Shown one piece after another: positions 33,552 through 44,228 of a stretch of DNA of 64,000 nt. Numbering within the stretch: the first letter of the stretch is position 1; the number at the start of each line of letters is the position of its first letter. The notes below the pieces were generated by a model, which had not been told where the DNA came from, searched no databases, and was given only the letters and a program-made list of their open reading frames with translations. Source of the stretch: Neoconidiobolus thromboides FSU 785 (Eukaryota; Entomophthoromycota; Entomophthoromycetes; Entomophthorales; Neoconidiobolaceae); the NCBI GenBank assembly GCA_025603075.1, contig MU626359.1, forward strand, positions 1 to 64,000, in the 5' to 3' direction. The translations under genes and the position numbers were made by a program.

Positions 33552-34862
33552 TTAAATTACAGAACAATTAGAAGAATCAAGATGACGTGAGAGAGCATCT
33601 CGACGTTGGAAAGATCTACCACATTGAGGGCAATCATAATGGGTGACATCTTTGTTATGGACTTTAGTAATATGTCGAGCTAAATCATGTTTTCGATCAA
33701 ATCTTTTACTACAAATTTCACAACACCAAGCTTTAATACGGTGAGGATCATGAGTAATCATATGGGTTTTTAAATTATATTGTCTTGCAAAGACCAATTT
33801 ACACCCTGGGTATTGGCATGGGAATTTTTTAACTTCTTTTGTCTTTTCTTTACCTTCTACTCTTCTTCTCTCTACTGACTTTTGGGTTGTATCAACCTTA
33901 GGTGCTAACCATTGAAGCTCAGAAGCTTTTTTTGTGGTTTCGTTTAATTCTTCCGAAGTACTAAATAAAGATGTAGGTTCTAAAAATAATGAATTACCAA
34001 AGTTGCTCATAATGTCGTTAATTAATGGCTCCTCATTGCCATCGACAGTTTCTTTTTCCATCTTGTTTATTTCAGATACGGTTTTTCTAAGCTTATTTAA
34101 TCCAAGGGAAGAATCAAAGATTTTAGGAGAAGGTTGAATTAATTCACTTTGTTGATGGTCGTTGTTAAACAAAGGTTCATAATTTAGATTATTATATTGT
34201 AAAGGCTGATTAATCAATGGAGATGGTTGAGCTGTACCGATATAAGGAGAGAGTAATAAACTGTTAAGATTTGAAAAGTTATCAATTAGAGGAGTGTATG
34301 GAAGATTAGGATTATTAAAGATATTTCCAGAATCTATTACTGGTGTAAAAAAGGACTGAAAATTGGAGTAACCATGTGAAATGAATGGGGAGTAGCTGGT
34401 ATTATCTACAGGTGTATTTAAAGGTTGTGAAAGATGTGGTGAAAAAAGAGGTGGAACTTGGACATGGTTAAACTCAACGGAAGGTGAAATTAGAGGTTCT
34501 ATAAGTGGAAGTTGGCTATTGAACCCAACAGAAGGTTGGTTTAAACTTCCAGGTCCTTTAGAAAATGAGTCCAATCCAGAGCTTCCTTTGGACATTTCGT
34601 CCATTAAATAATCAGCAAACAAGCTTGGTCCATTATTAAAAAGAGGTTGTTCATCAAAAAGACCGGCACCCAAATCATTGATGTTGTATTGATCTTTAAG
34701 TAGAGGTGTTTCAAAATCATGCATCATAGGAGTACCATTTAGATCATTAAGTAAAGGGGTGCCATCAAAATCATACATTAAAGGGGTACCATCTTGAATG
34801 AGGGGAGTAGTGTCGTATGGGTTCATAATTTTGTAATTTTCTTTATTAGCGTTAGTATACAT
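33552..34862 (-). CDS. C2H2 zinc finger transcription factor
   Basis: 436 residues. Three adjacent zinc fingers end the protein: finger 1 C349/C354/H367/H371 (FPCQYPGCKLVFARQYNLKTH), finger 2 C381/C384/H397/H402 (FDRKHDLARH) and finger 3 C411/C414/H427/C433, a C2HC form. The fingers with RQYNLKTH and RKHDLARH resemble fungal stress and cell-cycle C2H2 factors, but I do not assign a named orthologue. The N-terminal 330 residues are Pro/Leu/Asn-rich. They open with spaced copies of GTPL or TPLL (about 18-55) and have many PLI/PLF motifs, giving numerous Ser/Thr-Pro sites suitable for proline-directed kinases; regulation by phosphorylation is inference. An upstream in-frame ATG at 34862 is used, with a second Met at residue 13. 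Acts in the nucleus. Confidence 0.92.
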   Translation of the reverse strand: MYTNANKENYKIMNPYDTTPLIQDGTPLMYDFDGTPLLNDLNGTPMMHDFETPLLKDQYNINDLGAGLFDEQPLFNNGPSLFADYLMDEMSKGSSGLDSFSKGPGSLNQPSVGFNSQLPLIEPLISPSVEFNHVQVPPLFSPHLSQPLNTPVDNTSYSPFISHGYSNFQSFFTPVIDSGNIFNNPNLPYTPLIDNFSNLNSLLLSPYIGTAQPSPLINQPLQYNNLNYEPLFNNDHQQSELIQPSPKIFDSSLGLNKLRKTVSEINKMEKETVDGNEEPLINDIMSNFGNSLFLEPTSLFSTSEELNETTKKASELQWLAPKVDTTQKSVERRRVEGKEKTKEVKKFPCQYPGCKLVFARQYNLKTHMITHDPHRIKAWCCEICSKRFDRKHDLARHITKVHNKDVTHYDCPQCGRSFQRRDALSRHLDSSNCSVI

Positions 34863-36796
34863 TAAGATGAGAAGATAGAAGAAGACTAAGTTGGTTTAAG
34901 TTTTCCTAAAACTTTTTTTATAAAAGCGAAATGGTATAAAATATGATAATTTTCGATAATGCATCTATCCTCACAATGGTGAGAGGAACGAAAGCAAAAG
35001 GTTGTAATTTATATCTTTCAAACTATCAAACTAAAAGGGTGATCCCAACTGTTAAATCAAAGGTTTAATGAGTTGAAATGAGTAATAATAAAAAAGATAG
35101 GTTTATGTATGAATTTAGTACTTACCGCAGCAGATCAACTAGATGTAATAGTAATAACTGCGCAGATAATAGGTGTATAAAATAAGAAAAAAATAAGTTG
35201 AGATTCACTTTTCTTAATCCTTGGAGCTTTTTAATTAGTGCAATAACTTAGAAGAACTCATAATCTAATTATGATTCGTGCATTTTATTTTTAGATTACA
35301 AATTAAAATTCAACAATAATTCATGGTAAAATTTCTAAATTTGGTTAAAAGCATTAATGGGCTATGGTTGATTGAGTTATTGTGATGAATTAGTCTGTGG
35401 ATTCATTCTAAATTTGCTTCAGATTTGATTTAAACGCAGAAGTGGGCATTTTTAATTTTCTATTTCTGGGGTTAATAATTATGATTTTTTCTATTCTTGT
35501 ATTAGCAAATACAAAAATAAAATTCTCAGTTTTACCTTTAAGTCGAATCAATAATACTTTCATCAAATTATTAAAATTTCATACTTTGGAAGTATGATAT
35601 TAAATAAACTTATTATCTTAGTAAGCAATAGTATTATCAATGGATATAAAATATAACAATGAAGCATTGTTTAATACAATCGACGCTTAAAAATCTCAAC
35701 ATTCTTAGAGATAGCACTAGGTTATATTGGAATTAAAAGTAGCTAATTATTTAAAGCAATAATATAAAATATATAGAAAAAATAGAATTACATGATTGTA
35801 AATTGTAAGGCACGATTTTATTAAATATTGGTATTCTTGGTTGAGAAAAATACCAACAAGATAAAGGCTTGTGATTATGAAAGGCTTTGGGTTATATACT
35901 AATGATGTTAAATGATACACTAATGTAATCATAATGGTATATCAAAAGCTTTAACATAATATATTTATTTTAATAATGTGAAAGTAAAAATGAATTAATA
36001 GTCTAAGATATTATTACTATGTTTAATCTATAAAATCTAGAGTATTTGGCAGGTTTTAGACTAATGGAGATTTATGTATTTATTATGAGTCATCTTTTGA
36101 AGAAACTCATTAATTTAGTTATATTTTATAAATCAGCCTTAAAAATGAAAAAGTATTTTAGTATTCATTTTATTTAATATACATGAAATTTTAATATGAT
36201 AGTGTAATAAGCTATTGAAATAAGATATCAATATTAAGAATTGATTTAATTGAGACAAAGTTATTACATAATGTAAGTAGTATATGGGGATGTTTTTTTT
36301 GATTTCGTTACTTTTTCCATCTTTCAAGTGCTGTCTAAAGGGAAAGATTGTTGGTAAAATTCTTGAACACAAAAATACATCCCCATATATAGTTGTTATA
36401 TAATGCCTACAAAAACTGTCCTAAAAATTAAAACTCGAATTTGGATGTTCATTTCTTAATAATTAGCAATTGAAAGTATTTATTTTTTAGAACAATTTTT
36501 ATAGGCACTGTAGTATTGCTAAGTTTATACTCAATTAAACGTATTTTTAATATTTGATTATATAAAATAAGATATTGTTATTAATGTTCTATACCTTTTT
36601 ATTTATTTATTTATTGTATATTGTTCTTTGGATGATAAGATTAATTTTTACTCTGGTATAATATAGCTTAATCATTTTAATTGAAATAGTAATGAAGGGG
36701 AGTTTTTTAAATGATGATATTTATTTATAACAATTTCAATAATAAAGTAAAAAATTAGAAGACTAAGTAATTAAATATTAAAAGAAAATCACTTTC
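34863..36796. other. Spacer upstream of the C2H2 gene, one MITE
   Basis: No gene seen. On the minus strand GCGGTAAGTAC at about 35125 and GTTTTAG at about 34907 could bound a 5'-UTR intron of the C2H2 gene, which I cannot confirm. MITE copy at 36282. Confidence 0.45.
36282..36388 (-). mobile_element. MITE copy 13
   Basis: Reverse copy with both ends intact (ATATGGGGATGT, ACATCCCCATAT). The core has drifted to CAAGTGCTGTCTAAAGG. Confidence 0.92.
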
Positions 36797-38425
36797 TTAA
36801 TACTTATTCTTATGCTTTTTAAGACCACCATCATTACCTTGAGGGGTATTAACTTCTGGTTTTGGAGTAACGGTTTCTGGAGTTTTTTCAGCGTTAGTAG
36901 AGCTTGATGATGAATCATTTGGTACTTCAGTTGGGTATTTCTTTTTACCACTTGGTGTATTAGTTTCTGGTGTCTTTCCGGCTTCAGTAGAAGTAGAAGA
37001 TGAATCTTCAGGTACATTTACTGGGTACTTATCCTTTTTAGTTGGAGTATTTGTCTCTGGTTTTGGAGTATTTCCATTTTCTGGAGTTTTACCAGCTTCG
37101 GTAGAGGTTGAAGACGAATCGGTTGGTATATTTACTGGGTATTTATCTTTTGGTTTTTCGCTAGATGGTATACCTTGTGGAACAGAGTTATTTTGTTGTG
37201 GAGTATTGTTCTGTTGTGGAGTATTGTTTTGTTGTGGAGTATTGTTTTGTTGTGGAGTATTGTTTTGTTGTGGAGTATTGTTTTGTTGTGGAGTATTGTT
37301 TTGTTGTGGAATACCATTTTCTGGAACTGAGTTATTTTGAGGGGTATTAATCTCGGGTTTTGGGGTATTACCATTTTGTGGAACTTTATCAGCTTGAGTA
37401 GAACTAGTAGAAGTTTCTTCAGGTAAATTTACTGGATACTTGTCCTTTTTAGTTGAAGTATTATCCTCTGGTTTTGGAGTATTTCCATTTTCTGGAGTGT
37501 TAGTTTCATCGGTGGAAGTAGAAGATGAATCAGTAGGTAACTCTACTGGATACTTGTCCTTTTTAGTTGAAGTATTATCCTCTAATTTTGGAGTATTTCC
37601 ATTTTCTGAAGTATTAGTTTCAGGTTTTGTAGTGTTACCACTTTCTGGGATGGATTTATCTTGTGGAGTATTAGTTTCTGTTTTTGGAGTATTTCCATTT
37701 TCAGGGGTCTTACCAGCTTCGGTGGAAGTAGAAGATGAATCAGTAGGTAACTCTACTGGATACTTGTCCTTTTTAGTTGAAGTATTATCCTCTAATTTTG
37801 GAGTATTTCCATTTTCTGAAGTATTAGTTTCAGGTTTTGTAGTGTTACCACTTTCTGGGATGGATTTATCTTGTGGAGTATTAGTTTCTGTTTTTGGAGT
37901 ATTTCCATTTTCAGGGGTCTTACCAGCTTCAGTGGAAGTAGAAGATGAATCAGTAGGTAACTCTACTGGATACTTGTTTTTGCCAGTTGGGGTATTCGTC
38001 TCTGATTTTGGAGTATTCCCATTTTCTGGAGTCTTTTCAGCATTGGTGGAGCTAGATGATGAATCTTCAGGTACATTTACTGGATACTTGTCCTTTGATT
38101 TTCCACCAATGGGTTTTTCAGCATTTGGATTGAGACCAGTTGGCACAACAATTGGTGTATTTTGAGGAGTGTTTGCATTATTATTATCAGTTGGTTTTAA
38201 AACGTCTACTACAGCAGGACCAGCCTGAGGAGTACTTCCTTTATTACTCTCCATAATTTTTTGAATAATTTGTTTTAATTGATTAACATCAGTAATTTGT
38301 TCTGGGATTTTAACACCACTTTGTGCTAAGTTAGAAGCATCAATGCTTGGATTTCTACGAAGTAAAGGGCTTCCTTGTAAAAAGGATAATAAATTTATCA
38401 AAATCAAGGCAGTGGTAGTTCTCAT
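36797..38425 (-). CDS. Secreted Ser/Thr/Pro/Asn-rich repeat protein
   Basis: 542 residues with a signal peptide (MRTTTALILINLLSFLQG) and a dibasic LLRR just after it, a possible Kex2-type site. Most of the protein is repeats. Eight units open (D/K)KYP(V/T)xxPxD followed by a Ser/Thr run, then KTPENGNTPK-like spacers; the last unit lies close to the Lys-rich end KKHKNKY. Between units five and six sits a block of seven NTPQQN-type hexapeptides. Two units are 70-residue near-identical copies, matching a 210-bp DNA repeat. Such Ser/Thr-rich, charge-alternating tandem proteins are typical of O-glycosylated fungal wall or secreted proteins; no enzymatic domain and no clear GPI signal is seen. I do not recognise a family. 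Repeat number is probably polymorphic. Confidence 0.85.
   Translation of the reverse strand: MRTTTALILINLLSFLQGSPLLRRNPSIDASNLAQSGVKIPEQITDVNQLKQIIQKIMESNKGSTPQAGPAVVDVLKPTDNNNANTPQNTPIVVPTGLNPNAEKPIGGKSKDKYPVNVPEDSSSSSTNAEKTPENGNTPKSETNTPTGKNKYPVELPTDSSSTSTEAGKTPENGNTPKTETNTPQDKSIPESGNTTKPETNTSENGNTPKLEDNTSTKKDKYPVELPTDSSSTSTEAGKTPENGNTPKTETNTPQDKSIPESGNTTKPETNTSENGNTPKLEDNTSTKKDKYPVELPTDSSSTSTDETNTPENGNTPKPEDNTSTKKDKYPVNLPEETSTSSTQADKVPQNGNTPKPEINTPQNNSVPENGIPQQNNTPQQNNTPQQNNTPQQNNTPQQNNTPQQNNTPQQNNSVPQGIPSSEKPKDKYPVNIPTDSSSTSTEAGKTPENGNTPKPETNTPTKKDKYPVNVPEDSSSTSTEAGKTPETNTPSGKKKYPTEVPNDSSSSSTNAEKTPETVTPKPEVNTPQGNDGGLKKHKNKY
37188..37312. repeat. 18-bp coding minisatellite
   Basis: About seven tandem copies of an 18-bp unit (TTGTTGTGGAGTATTGTT on the plus strand) encode the NTPQQN repeats of the protein read on the minus strand. 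The copies differ by only one or two bases, so they are young. No spacers separate them, so it is not a CRISPR array. Confidence 0.95.
37532..37970. repeat. 210-bp tandem repeat inside the repeat-protein gene
   Basis: CTCTACTGGATACTTGTCCT starts at 37541 and again at 37751, and its first half recurs at 37961: an exact 210-bp period. The two full units are almost identical at DNA level, coding 70-residue modules, consistent with recent unequal exchange or gene conversion. Confidence 0.95.
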
Positions 38426-39503
38426 GTTGAATCAATCAATGTATATATTCTAGTTCCAATCAATGGGTATTTAGTAAAGTAATAAGGTGGATTGTATATA
38501 AGAAATTAATATAATATACTAGTTTTTTAAAAATTTAGTGAGTTGAAATATGATGCTTATATACTATTAACTTCTTATTTATTATATCATTAAGTATATT
38601 ATTTAACGGTTTTGTTTTATTATATTATTATAGTTTAGATATTAATTGTTCCCTTACCAATTTTTATCTTAATTGTATTGTTTATTTTAATCAATTAGTG
38701 ACGCTATTATGTGCGGTTCAACTTATATTAAATCTGCTATTTTTTTAGCTCAAGAATCCGATTTGAAATATTCAATGAAGTAGAATCGACTCATGATTGA
38801 AAGTGTAATAGTTATATTAAAAATCCGCTATTTTTTATAGTGGCTAAAAGAGCTAGCTCTCATATAGCTAATACAGATTTGTTTCAAATTTAATTAAACT
38901 AATAGTTTTGTTCTTGGAACTTGAGCTATTTTTTTAATATCAATAGAGATTTTAGAAGCTTTTATAAGTATTGGCTCTACTTGTTAAATAACTAATCAAA
39001 GCAAGATAACATTCTGAACCAAATAAGTTACTTTAATTATATATCATTCAAATAAAAGATAACTAGATATTAATAACTATAAGGTTAGTTCGACTATAAT
39101 GTTTTTATAAAAAATAGTAACGAGGGGTACAAAAGTAATTAAATATTTGTTGGAGCATAAAGTTTATGTGGAACCTATGCTTGAATAGCTCTTAAAACAG
39201 AAGGATTTTATTATTTTATTTAAACTTTCCCTGTTTAAAACTGGATGATTTTAATAAAAACAATACAATTCAAATATTCTAAATTTAACTAATTACCTTG
39301 CTAGCCGGTTCTATCTAAATAACTTAGTCCTCAAATTCACTAACTTAGGCATCTGTCATTTTCATTTTATCTAAAAAAGCACTTATTGCCATCGCCTTTC
39401 AAGAAAAAAGATGATTATATCAATATAATATTATTTATTCATCAAGATCGACATAATAGTTGATTAAGTCTAAACACTCAAGCGTTGAAAATTGATAAGA
39501 AAT

Positions 39504-39608
39504 ATATGGGTATGTATTTTTGTATTTGAGGATTTTACTAACAATTTTTCCACTCAAATAGCGTTTAAAAGATGGAAAAAATAATGAAGCCAAAAAACAT
39601 CACCATAT
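39504..39608 (+). mobile_element. MITE copy 14
   Basis: Forward copy, ATATGGGTATGT...ACATCACCATAT, core CAAATAGCGTTTAAAAG. It is followed after 23 bp by copy 15 in the opposite orientation. Confidence 0.92.
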
Positions 39609-39631
39609 ATTATTTGTATAGCTTTTAATAT

Positions 39632-39737
39632 ATATGGGAGTGTTTTTTTTGACTCCATTATTTTTCCATTTTTTAAGTACTATTTAAAGCGAAAATTTGT
39701 TAGCAAAATTCTTAAACACAAAAATACATCCCCATAT
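39632..39737 (-). mobile_element. MITE copy 15
   Basis: Reverse copy, ATATGGGAGTGT...ACATCCCCATAT. With copy 14 it forms an inverted pair around a 23-bp spacer, so the two together could form a hairpin of about 230 nt. Confidence 0.92.
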
Positions 39738-39913
39738 CTTATTATTGTGTTAACCTACATCATTTAATCTTATTTAGATCTACTGCTTACGCAACTAAAA
39801 TCTAGAATTAAAACATAAACCAACTACTGAATATTTAATAAAGGCATAATTTTATTACATTTACATTACTGATTTAACTCAAAAAATAATACAAATCTTT
39901 TCTATCGTAGCTT

Positions 39914-40544
39914 TTATCGATATCTTAGGCACAAGCAACTAAAAATGGGCGTAGCACCCGTTTTTGAAGCATCAAGAGCTTTAATACAGAACATGTTATA
40001 TTCAGCTCGTAGTTTATACTTGTCGTGATAGTCAGTATTACAAAAGTTTGTGTATATGCTGATGACTTTAAAGTAGTGTTTGTGGTAATCGGTAGTAGGT
40101 TTGCACTCTTTAAAATTTAAATCGAAGTACATTTCACTGGAAATAGGTTCACTTGCAATATTATCTCCAAAGCTTCTGATACCGTTACTATTGGTATTTC
40201 GTTGAATCAGCTCAAGTTCCTCTATTTATTCCTTAAACCTACTGAAAACTAGCTTCTCTTCAATACTAATACACATGTTTTACTATTGATCTATGATAGA
40301 AAAGGCTATAGTAAGAGTCACTGCAGGTCTTAAGAATACCAGATAAGTCATCTTTACTTCTAGCTTGAGATATATATTATTTGAATCAACGATTATTAGC
40401 AAATGGTTGGCCGTCACAGTTATGTAAAATGATCTTTTAAAAAGATGCATAGCTTTATCATCAATAGGTCTTAAACTATGATGGCTAAAGGGGAATACTG
40501 TAATAGTGTAAGTTAAGAAAACTAAGAAGTAAACACAATATCAT
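39914..40544 (-). pseudogene. Broken copy of the small secreted two-repeat protein
   Basis: On the minus strand, an ATG at 40544 (22 bp from a TATATAA box) starts a hydrophobic leader that hits stops after about 20 codons. Similarity to the intact gene at 61249 then continues in changing frames: HHSLRPIDDK, a SYYSL segment, and an open stretch (40132-39914) reading YFDLNFKECKPTTDYHKHYF, which matches YVLDLNKRYKECKSPTDYRG of the intact protein. At least two frameshifts and several stops disable it. It lies 16 kb from the main array, so the family is dispersed as well as tandem. Confidence 0.75.
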
Positions 40545-41983
40545 TAAATTTCCTTTTCGTTTATATAGTTTGGTAGATAGTCCTGTTTTATGTTTCCAAA
40601 ATTAAACCCTTAATGAGTGATTACTTTGTGTTCAGTAAGTTCGAAATATGGGGATGTATTTTTTTGTTTAAGAATTTTACTAACCTTTCCACTCAAATAA
40701 CGCTTAAAAATAGAAAAGTAATGAAGCCAAAAAAAACATCCTCATATTATACTTAAATTAGCTATAATGGCTCAATTTGAATTTAACTTTGTTTGTTTAA
40801 ACTACAAGGCGTTATCTACAATAAAAGGTACTTCAACTATTCTGATATATTTTATGATTCTATTTGTAATTTTTTTATCAAGTCAAAATATACAAATATA
40901 GTTGCCAAATGAACTAATTGAAAAAACTGAATGCCCAGAATTAAAACATTTGTACACAAATGATAAATATTATAATAAAACTAGTAAAAAGAGAATATAA
41001 ATAAATAAAAGATTATAGAAAATTTATGTTCAATATTATGATGTTTGTATGATTTACCTTTATTAAAAGCATTAAAAAAAGTTGTAAACTACAAGTTTTA
41101 AGCATATATTTTGAATTTTACTTATTTAAAAATGTTAATTTATCAATAATCAATGCGTTTTTTAAACAATATATATATTGCTTATGAATATTGCTTATAA
41201 TATAGTATTAATATCATAGCATAGCATTTGAATAATAAAACAGTCAACTTTCAAATACTCCAGTCATTAAAAATAACTAATAAAATTTAACTAAATTTGA
41301 CATTATTTAAAATCGTAAGCCAACCTTTAACAAATTGATTATAAGATTTCAATTTTTTTCTTATGAATTTTCATAATATGATAATATCATTATAAATTGA
41401 TCTTGAAATAATTTACATTCAATAATCATATGTTTGACTTTTATTTGCAATACCTTAACTTCATTCTCTCAGTTTGTTTAAGCTTTTTTCTTATCCTTAG
41501 AGTCCCTTCATATTTTTATTATCCTAGCTAACTTCTGGGCCATTCAGCCTTATCGCATCAAGTTTCTACCCTTATGGCATCTAAATATCAGCTTTTTATG
41601 TAGCCATTTTATCATGCGCCTATTCGCATTTAAGTTTAGATGTGGATGTAAAAGTTATACAGGACAGCACTATAGATTTTTAATAAAAATGAATTGAAAA
41701 TTATAAGGATTCAAAATCAACATTGCTTCATCAAATAGGATTTAAATACTTTAAAGACTAAATTATAAACAGTTGTATGGTTTAAAAATATGCAATGCTA
41801 CATTTAGAATAGCTGTTTATCATACAAGTAAATTAATCGTTTAATCAATTATCAAATTTTAAATACAAATATAATAATTTTCCTTTTTAGGAAAAATTCA
41901 AAATTCAATTTCGAATCTAATGATTCAAATAGGATAAAAATCACTCAAAATCAAGGATTTTAGAAAACTTCTTTCTTTAAATC
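40545..41983. other. Spacer upstream of SCC2, one MITE
   Basis: No gene seen. It contains MITE copy 16 near 40646 and very AT-rich sequence up to the SCC2 start. Confidence 0.5.
40646..40747 (+). mobile_element. MITE copy 16
   Basis: Forward copy, ATATGGGGATGT...ACATCCTCATAT; shortened in the left arm (CTAACCTTTCC) with core CAAATAACGCTTAAAAA. Confidence 0.92.
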
Positions 41984-44195
41984 ATGACTGAAGAAAATCA
42001 AACACAACCTAATGATAAAGAGTATCTTAATTTAAATTATCAACAATGGACCTTTGGAACTACAAAGAATCCAGATGAGAGTAAGCTATTTTGATTTTCA
42101 ATTATTGATAAGATTATAATTAATAAAAAATAAACTAGTTTTAAATTTATTACCTGAGTTTCAATTGGATCCAAAAGAAGAAGAAGATAGTAATTCAACA
42201 GAAGAAGTAGATGAATCATTTCTTAATGAACAAAAAGAAGATCAAGGTTTTTTAAATTATATGGCTAATTATTTGGAAAAAGTAGATGTCTCTTATTTGT
42301 AAGTTGGATGATTTATTATTATATAATTTATTTGATGTATTATTAATTTATTAGAAAATTCAAACCTATTGATAATATAGATGGAGATAGAAAACAAAAC
42401 TATCAATCTAGTTTACCACCTTTAGCTGAGGGTATTTTAAGAGGTTCGACAATGAGATATAAACAGCTGTTGACAATAAGTAAGCTCAATGAAGTTTATA
42501 TAATACTTCAAGTCGTAATCTTTATATCCATTTTAGATAAGTTAACAATAGAAACAAACGATTTAAATCCAGAAAAAATAATAGAAGATTACTTAAAACC
42601 ATTTGAAAATGAAGAAGAAAGTGAATTTGATCAATCTTTTGGAGTAAAAAACAATAACGACAGTAATTTTTATTTTATTTTTTATACAATTAAAATTAAT
42701 AATAAATTATAAAGATATGGGTAATGAGGATGATTCGAATGAAAATGGTAAGTATAGATTATTACTAAATTATATGCATTGATATATATTCAAAATATTA
42801 AATGTATTTTTGATGTTACTAATGCTTATTATTACATACTAAATTATGCATTAATCGATTACTTATTTAAACGTAGATATATTAAATACATCGGGTACAT
42901 TTGAACAAAAAGTGAAAACAGAAGAAGAAGTCAAACAGGGTAATTTAATTCAAATACATCGAAGCTCAATTGTAAAAATTTAATTAGAAAATATGAATGA
43001 ATTAAAAAAATATATGCTAGAAATTAATGAATTTGAAAGTCAAATGAGTGGGGATAAAGAATATTTACCAGAAGAAGACTTGTTATATATTGATTTGGAT
43101 ATGACTTTAATATCTAATTCACCTTTGATGAAATTACAAAAATTATTTGGTAAAGTAAGTAAATATGATGGATTTGATTTGATAGATAAGGATATGCTTT
43201 CGAATATATTTTATTTATTGCATAATTGTATCAAATATGCGGAATTTAAGACTTTGTTTGAAATCAATTCAAATTGTAACATAACTTTTACAGAGGATAA
43301 TTTGGAAGAAGAATTTCAATCTGTTTGCACAACAATTAAATATGGTTTGTTAGCGACTAATTTAACACTAAGCATAGCCAATAAGTTAGAGATTAACCGA
43401 TGTTTATACAGTGAAAACATTATGACTTCATCTCTAAGTTTCATACGAAATCAATTAACTTTCACATTATTTCCATCGATTGAAGTAGTCAAAGGAGGGT
43501 TTAATACAGCCAAATTCACAAATTTGTCGAAATCATTTATGAGAACATTGCAATATAATTTATCACAATTATCTAATGTTGCGTTTCAAGTTGCCAATTT
43601 TTTTCATGATTTTAAATTATTTATAAAAGATAGTGAAATTGGATTAAGTATTGTAATAACATTAAGTTATATTTGTATATCTAGTTTATTTGTGGATTTA
43701 ACTGGGGGTAAAAAATACACAATATTTAGTAAAGGTTCTGGTAGTTTGTTTAAAAAACAATTCCAGGGAACTCTAGAAATTGTAAGTTTTGATTTTTTTT
43801 GTTAGATTTGCTAATTTAAGTTAATAATAATATAGATATTTACTAATTATCCAGATCAAAGATCTTGGATACTTGAGGAAATATTAGCTTCTTTAATTAA
43901 ATTACCACTAAATAAAAGAACAAGTAAAACTCATAGGTAAATATGTTTATGATAAATATTTAAAATATAATAATTGTAATCTAACAATGATACAATACTA
44001 AACATAAATATAAATAGGTTAATTGATGGAAGATTTTTACATTCTTCTACAGTATTAATACTTCAATTAATACAAAATATGTTTGAGAATTCTATTTCTA
44101 AATGGGTATTAGAATCTAAAGATTACCAAGAATTTGCTGTCGATCAATTTTCTCCAAAATCAAATGCATTTCGTCAAATAACTGATAAAGTAAAT

Positions 44196-44228
<33 letters not shown>

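Larger units (their letters stand above)
38426..39913. other. Spacer with an inverted MITE pair
   Basis: No gene supported. The pair at 39504 and 39632 is the only feature recognised. The first 100 bp hold the promoter of the repeat-protein gene. Confidence 0.5.

Noticed and set aside
37188-37312. Evenly spaced repeats resembling a CRISPR array
   Set aside because: The units are directly tandem with no unique spacers, are in frame, and encode NTPQQN repeats of a eukaryotic secreted protein.
37440-38165. 241-codon open frame on the plus strand
   Set aside because: It is antisense to the repeat-protein gene and stays open only because of the repeat's codon composition; its product is low-complexity Val/Ser-rich.
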